DNA from: CAZMGY01 sp964565945 [NCBI: uncultured bacterium]
GTDB taxonomy: Bacteria > GCA-001730085
Direction: 5' to 3'
Length of the DNA: 64,000 nucleotides
Assembly: GCA_964565945.1 (NCBI GenBank)
Contig: CAZMGY010000018.1
Span: forward strand, 1 to 64,000
Of the stretch, positions 53,801 through 59,800 are shown in pieces. The notes under the pieces were generated by a model. It made no database searches and was not told the origin of the DNA. It saw only the letters and a program-made list of their open reading frames with translations. Position 1 is the stretch's first letter, and each line of letters begins with the position of its first letter. Both the position numbers and the translations under genes were made by a program.

Positions 53801-56800
53801 AGCTGAACAACAAAATCAATGTTTTTCTCGCTGTAATCAAACTGATTCAGTTTAGAGCGCAATTCGCTTTCTGATGTCACATTCCAATGAAAAAGGTCCT
53901 TATTGCTGGGATCGCTAACAAGAACCTGTTGTTCAACCGAATTGAGTGATGCTAGCAAGCTTGCATCCTCAAATGAAGCTCTTCCAATTTGACTTCCTAA
54001 CAATTCAGTGAAGCCTGTGGCCTGAGCATGAGGCATTTGATCAAGCTCATTCTTGGTATAATAACGTAAGTTTCCAGTAGCTTTAGCCACAACAGACTTA
54101 ACCTGATCACCATCGACATAAAGCGCTTGATCTTGAGCGCTCATTTCGTTCCACTCCTCTTGAGTCATATAGAAAGATGTAAGACCTGTATGGTCATCAT
54201 TAATATCTACTTTGTGAAGCAATTGCAACAGAGAAACTTTTTGGGGTGTACCATAGGCCTTTTTCTTCTCAAAATCCAAATTCGCCCACTCTGACTCCGA
54301 GAAAAAATCAAAAGTTCCTGGAGAATCGTTTTTTTCACTCATCACCAAAACGCTGCCATTTTGCAAAATTCGTTGAAACGATGAATCTTGATCATTGACT
54401 TTTTCAAGTTCATCTCTTAAGGAATTATAAAAGATTTCTGTAACTTGATAGCGATCAAAATAAGTCGTTATATCTAAAGAATTTCTAGCATAAGGCAAAG
54501 CTGAACCTTCAACGCGAATAAGCTGATGAGCCGTCCCTGCAATAGTAACACTTTGCCCAAACAAAAGCCGTTCTTTATCTTCAGATGCTAAACCATCAAA
54601 CACACCACCTTTGATCCAAAAGGTACTCCAGTTACCTTGAACCCTCGATGCGCGCATATCGAAGGCCGCCTGCCACGCACTACGATCGCGATCAAAGCCT
54701 GTTTTCAAATCGTTAACAGCGACTTGATTATAGTTGGCAAAACCAAAAAAGCGCTTTGTTTGCCCATGCTTTGTTTTCGATTCCAAAAATCCTTTTTCTT
54801 GGCCCTCTCCTGTGTAAAAAATCGATTTACGCTCGACATGTGTTTCAACCCCTTGGTTATCTGTTACATCTTCGACATAGCTTTCAACTTGAACATTGGA
54901 GTTATAAGTCGTTTTTCGACGTAAAATTGTGGTCGTATCGTTGATCTCGATGCTATCATTCACATAACCTAAAGTGAACGCTCCCAAATCATAATCGTCA
55001 AAAAAAGAGCCTATGTTCCTCACATAGGTGTTCAGCAAGTCTCCATCATTGGGGAAAAAAGTTTCGTTTTGAGCCACGGTGGCAATATTATCTGCATTAT
55101 CTGCTAAAGCAGCCAATACAGCAACTCTTTGCGTTCCGCTCAAATTTGTATCAATCAGATTTTTGAACCAGCTTAAGGCCTGTGAACGGATATCCACAGC
55201 TTCGTCATGATAAATTTTAGCAATATATTCCTGAGTTAACAGGGCTTTGAGCCATGCATTATTTTCAACAATTTCCCTATTAACGCGTTCAACAGTGCTG
55301 ACACCCTTTTTTTGGACTGTTTGACGATACGAATTCTGGCGGTCAAATTTTTCATATGTGATATCTGTCATTACTGTGATTGTCGTTAAATCGGGCTGAG
55401 CTGTTGAGCGTTTAATTTCATCATAGGCATTAATATTGCCCGTTTCGTTGTATTGAGTATTGGTGCGCAATAATCCTTCTTGAATGTCTTGCAACACCTT
55501 ATTATCCAACTGATCATAGGCCAATCGATGCGTAACATCGAGATACTCAAACGTTTGACCAAGACGATTGTACTCAATAGCACTTCTCGAAACACGTTCT
55601 GATTTTTCAAGGCTCTGAGTTTGCCCTTTAATCGTTTGTGAGCCTTTAACATTTTCGAATTGGGTGTAACCCGTCATTTGCTCAAATTGATTATAAGTGA
55701 TATGGCTACGTGTTTTGCTGGTTTCAGAGCTACCTTTAGCTGCTATTTTGCTACTTTCACGATAAGCGACTTCTTGATTCAAATCATTACGTACAATCGA
55801 AAAGCGGGATGTGCTGTTAATGTTGTTCAGTACATTTGTTTGTTGATAGCTCACCCCTGCGCTAGTCAATAAGTCCAAATCATTTTGATCGATCACCTCA
55901 TCTTTGTTTAAATCAAAATGTTTATCATAAGCGCGACGTTGCTCAATCATGTCTTTGATCATCATTTCGGATTCATAATAGTTGAAGTTCATATCAGTCA
56001 GAGAGCTTCCCAGCTCAACGTCACGTTCATCATAAGAAAACTTCAAACCATCAAGATAAACACCCTCCCAGGTTTTTAGCTTAACACTTGTTCCCAAAGC
56101 AACACCATCAGAAGTATCTACTTTTAAATTCGCCAAATTTTTAGGATCAAAATTAAACGTTGGATTTGGCACATAAACTTTCTTAATAGCTTCCCAGACA
56201 CGATCTTTGTCACTACGCCGCATCGAGCCAAGAGCCTCATAAAATGAGTCGCGATCATTGCCCAACTTGGTCACGGTCACTTGCGTAGGGCTCTCTTGAT
56301 CTTCAACAACCAATCCTTGATCCAACAACACTTGCAAGCGATTGCCTAAAAGATCTTTACTGATACGTCCGTCATTATTGATTGCGCGAATAATCTGATT
56401 CATGTCGGTCAATTCCTCACGAGACGTGCTTGAATCAGAGGTCAGAGTATAAACCTGGGTTACATTTGATTCTTCATCCCAAATTCTATTGTCGGTGTAC
56501 TTACGTTCCCAACGATTAATGGTATCTACAGCACCTGGAACACTGTGTAAATTGGTATCTTCAACAAAGCTTTTCAGACGAAATTGATCATCGTATTTCA
56601 TATCATAGCGAAGGGTTCGGCTTTTTTTATCAGGGCTGTCCGAGCGTTGAGTTGTGTCTTCGTAAGACAAAATAAGACCCGTCGAAACTTGCTGAATTTT
56701 AGCATGGGCATCAATGTAATCAACCTTTTTGTAAGTAATATTTTTTCTTTCGCTGATTTGACGCGAACGCCGCTCACCGCCTAAAACATTTAAGCTAAAA

Positions 56801-59800
56801 ACCATATTTTCCGTGATTGAACCAGGAAGAACATTTTGTGCACCCAAATTTCCATAAGGACCGTTAACACCAAAGAAGAACTCTAGGATTAAATCATTGA
56901 CGGCTTGTTGGCTCACAGCATCTGGCTCGACCGCCTCACGTTCTTTAAGCGCACGATAAATCTTTTGAGCCAGTTTTTGACGTGGAGCATTAATATCATC
57001 TTTAGCCATTAGGAAATCACTGCTCTTAAATACGTCTTGCCCTGATTTGATCTGATTAATCATGGTAACAGTTTCATTTTGATCGAAGTTTTTTGTTAAA
57101 TGTTCTCCCAAAAAGATTTTATGCGTTAAGGCAATTTTAGCATTGACTGGAATCGTATCGATCTTTACGTCGCGACCATTAAGGGAACCAATGGCTACTC
57201 CGTCCACGTCGGGTGTTTGTGATACCTGAGAATTCTCTCCAAAAAAGTAATCAAGAATTTTATTATTTACAGAATGAACAGTGATTTCACCATTGTTGCG
57301 GGGATCCCCATCTTCGAGATTTACCAAATCGTTGTAAATGTCACTAGCCAAAACCTTAAGCGCGTGATCTTTATCCTTAAGATAATAAAAATCATATTGT
57401 CCAAAGACCTTAGTACTATTAAGCAATGATACAGCTAATTGTTGCAGAGCAGCACCTTCATAAGCTACATATTCATCCGCTTCCCCCATTTTTTCTGTGA
57501 TTTCTTCGTAAGACAACATCCTCCCATCGGCATCATAGTTTCCAGACCAATCGACAATCGTATCAATCGCTTGCTGACCATTGTTATCATATTTGCGGGT
57601 GATTTTATGCTCATTGATCCGTAAGCTACGAACTTTTTCGTATTCGGTTTCAATCACAGTGATTTTCTTAGGAAAGCTTACATCAATTCCCTTAGAATGA
57701 TTGTCATGTTCCATATCAAACTCAGCTTCTTTGGAGAAGATCTTGTTGCCGCGAGAATTATATTGGCCTGACCAGCGAAAAGTTTTGTTCTCTTTAAGCT
57801 CACCTGTCGATTTATAAGTAATGTCCCCTCGATAAAATTCTTTTTCCTTGCGATCTTTTTTCTTTGCACCTTCAAGATAGGTGTAAGCACCTTGCCACTT
57901 TTCATAACGTTCACCATTCACCGTGTTCATACCAGTCTCATAAGAACCTAGGGTTTTTCCATCACTGTTATAAGGGTATTTTGTCACAATTAAATCATCA
58001 CGACTCAAACCACTAGGTCGAAGAATAGCTAAATTAACTGTGCTGAGATCAAAATCTTTGGTGATTAAAATGGCTTGATTATTACTATCTAGAATTGGCT
58101 TAATAATACCCTCACGATTTTTGTATTCTAGGATGTTGGAAGCATTCCATTTGATGTCGACAAATTCCTTGCCTTCGTTCTTTTTGTAGGATTTATAGCT
58201 TAATTCTAGGTCATTATTGTCGTAAGAAATGTCACGACGTTTCTCAACAGAGGTTCCTTGAATTTGACCAGAAATCAATTCACGATCATATTCCAATGAA
58301 CGATCAGCTGCATCATACTTCATATTCTTCATTCTCGTGATGTTCAATACCCCATCAGTCACGGTGCGTTCGGTGTAAGATTCTGTTCTTTTCAAAGTAT
58401 CGTATTTCATATCAAAACGATGCGTCTGGGTGCTGTGGCCATTAGAGATGTTTTTCGAGAAATATTCTTTGCGATTGTCATCATGATCATAATAAATTGC
58501 CTGCATTTCCATGTTGTACTCAGATCCTTCAGCATTCACGCCCTCTTCTTGATAGGCATATAGGCGCTTTTTTTTGTCATAAACCATGTTTGTTTTTTTG
58601 CTATAGGTTTCATTCACAATCGGATGCTCAATTCCTTTGGTCTCTTTTATTTTAACGATGCTTCCAGTCAAACGTTGGTCAGCGTTATAACCAAGATTTG
58701 ACGTTTCTGTCATAGATTCGCTGTATGATGCAACTTTACTCTTGTCTTTCACATCACGGTGGGTTACTTTGCGATAATCGGTGTAATTAAATAACTGCCC
58801 TTTAACCAAACGCACATCGGACTCTAAGTGACCCTCTTTAATCAAGTTTTCGTTACTATAAGAATCTAGCTCACTCGCATCGCGGTAAGATTCAGAAACC
58901 ATGTCTTTGATCAATTCACCGCGCTGACCTTCACCTTTAATAATCCAACTTTTACTCTGTTCCGTTTCGGTGTTGTACTTAAGCAAGTTAAAATCCCTTT
59001 CCAATTCACCATAAACAGAACCTCCCCAAGTTTGATAGCTAACAGATTCGACACCCACTTTATGTTTTTCCAAGTCTTTGGCCGTTAAAACATAACCCAA
59101 ATCATTCAAAGCATCGAAATAAAGGTCACTTTTGTTCGTCAAAAAATCGTTATAATCGGCTAAATCACTTGCAATATCGTAGGATGGCAACTGCTGATGA
59201 AGTCCCTGCGATGTCCAGTAAACAAGCAACTCTTCAGGACTTTGCACGATCGAGTTCCAAATATCTTCCGTAACCTTAAGTTCGGCTTTTTGATAAAGAC
59301 GACTTTTATACTCCATAAATTTTTCATTTAAAAATCTTTCGATATCTACATTAAAATAATCACGAATGAATTTATTCGACATTTTGCTCATATTGGCATT
59401 GCCATTGCGCACAATGCTCAAGAGATCGACATCGGGATAACTCTTATCCAACGACGTTTCTAAGCCTGAAAAACGAAGTAAATTATTCCACAACTCATCT
59501 TTAACGATAGTGATTTCGGAATCATCGCCTTGCAAATCATTTTGCAAAATAAGATGGTCATTCAATACCTTGGTTAACCCTGCCTTAAAATTAGTTAAGG
59601 CTTTTATCATTAACTGTTTTTCTTCACGATAGTTGTCGTAACGCAAAGCTGTCATTTTATCTGTGATTGTTTGGCTATAGTTACGAAATGTCTCGGCATC
59701 ATCACCAGATAAGGCTGGCCACTGGGATGTCTCACCAAACACAAACTCGATAATTTCGTTAGCATCTTCGAAATTGACATTCGGTGCATCGGCATCGATC

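Larger units (their letters stand above)
50510..54640 (-). repeat. Recurring WxxFW ... EEQxxLLxGxSV module
   Basis: Four clear copies share a tryptophan pair, an acidic EEQ/EDK helix and an LLxGxSV strand: near 54,540-54,640 (WSTFW, LLFGQSV), 52,175-52,345 (WDAFW, EEQ), 51,095-51,240 (WRAFW, EEQ) and 50,510-50,625 (WNNFW, LLQGSKV). Reduced versions lie at 54,100-54,320 and 45,345-45,770. Two of the copies are preceded by a matching GWxT ... VxEDG beta segment, so the full module is about 55 residues. Confidence 0.65.

Noticed and set aside
54175-54225. VDINDDHTGL as a fourth calcium loop
   Set aside because: Positions 8, 9 and 12 of the loop do not fit; only the first part resembles an EF-hand.
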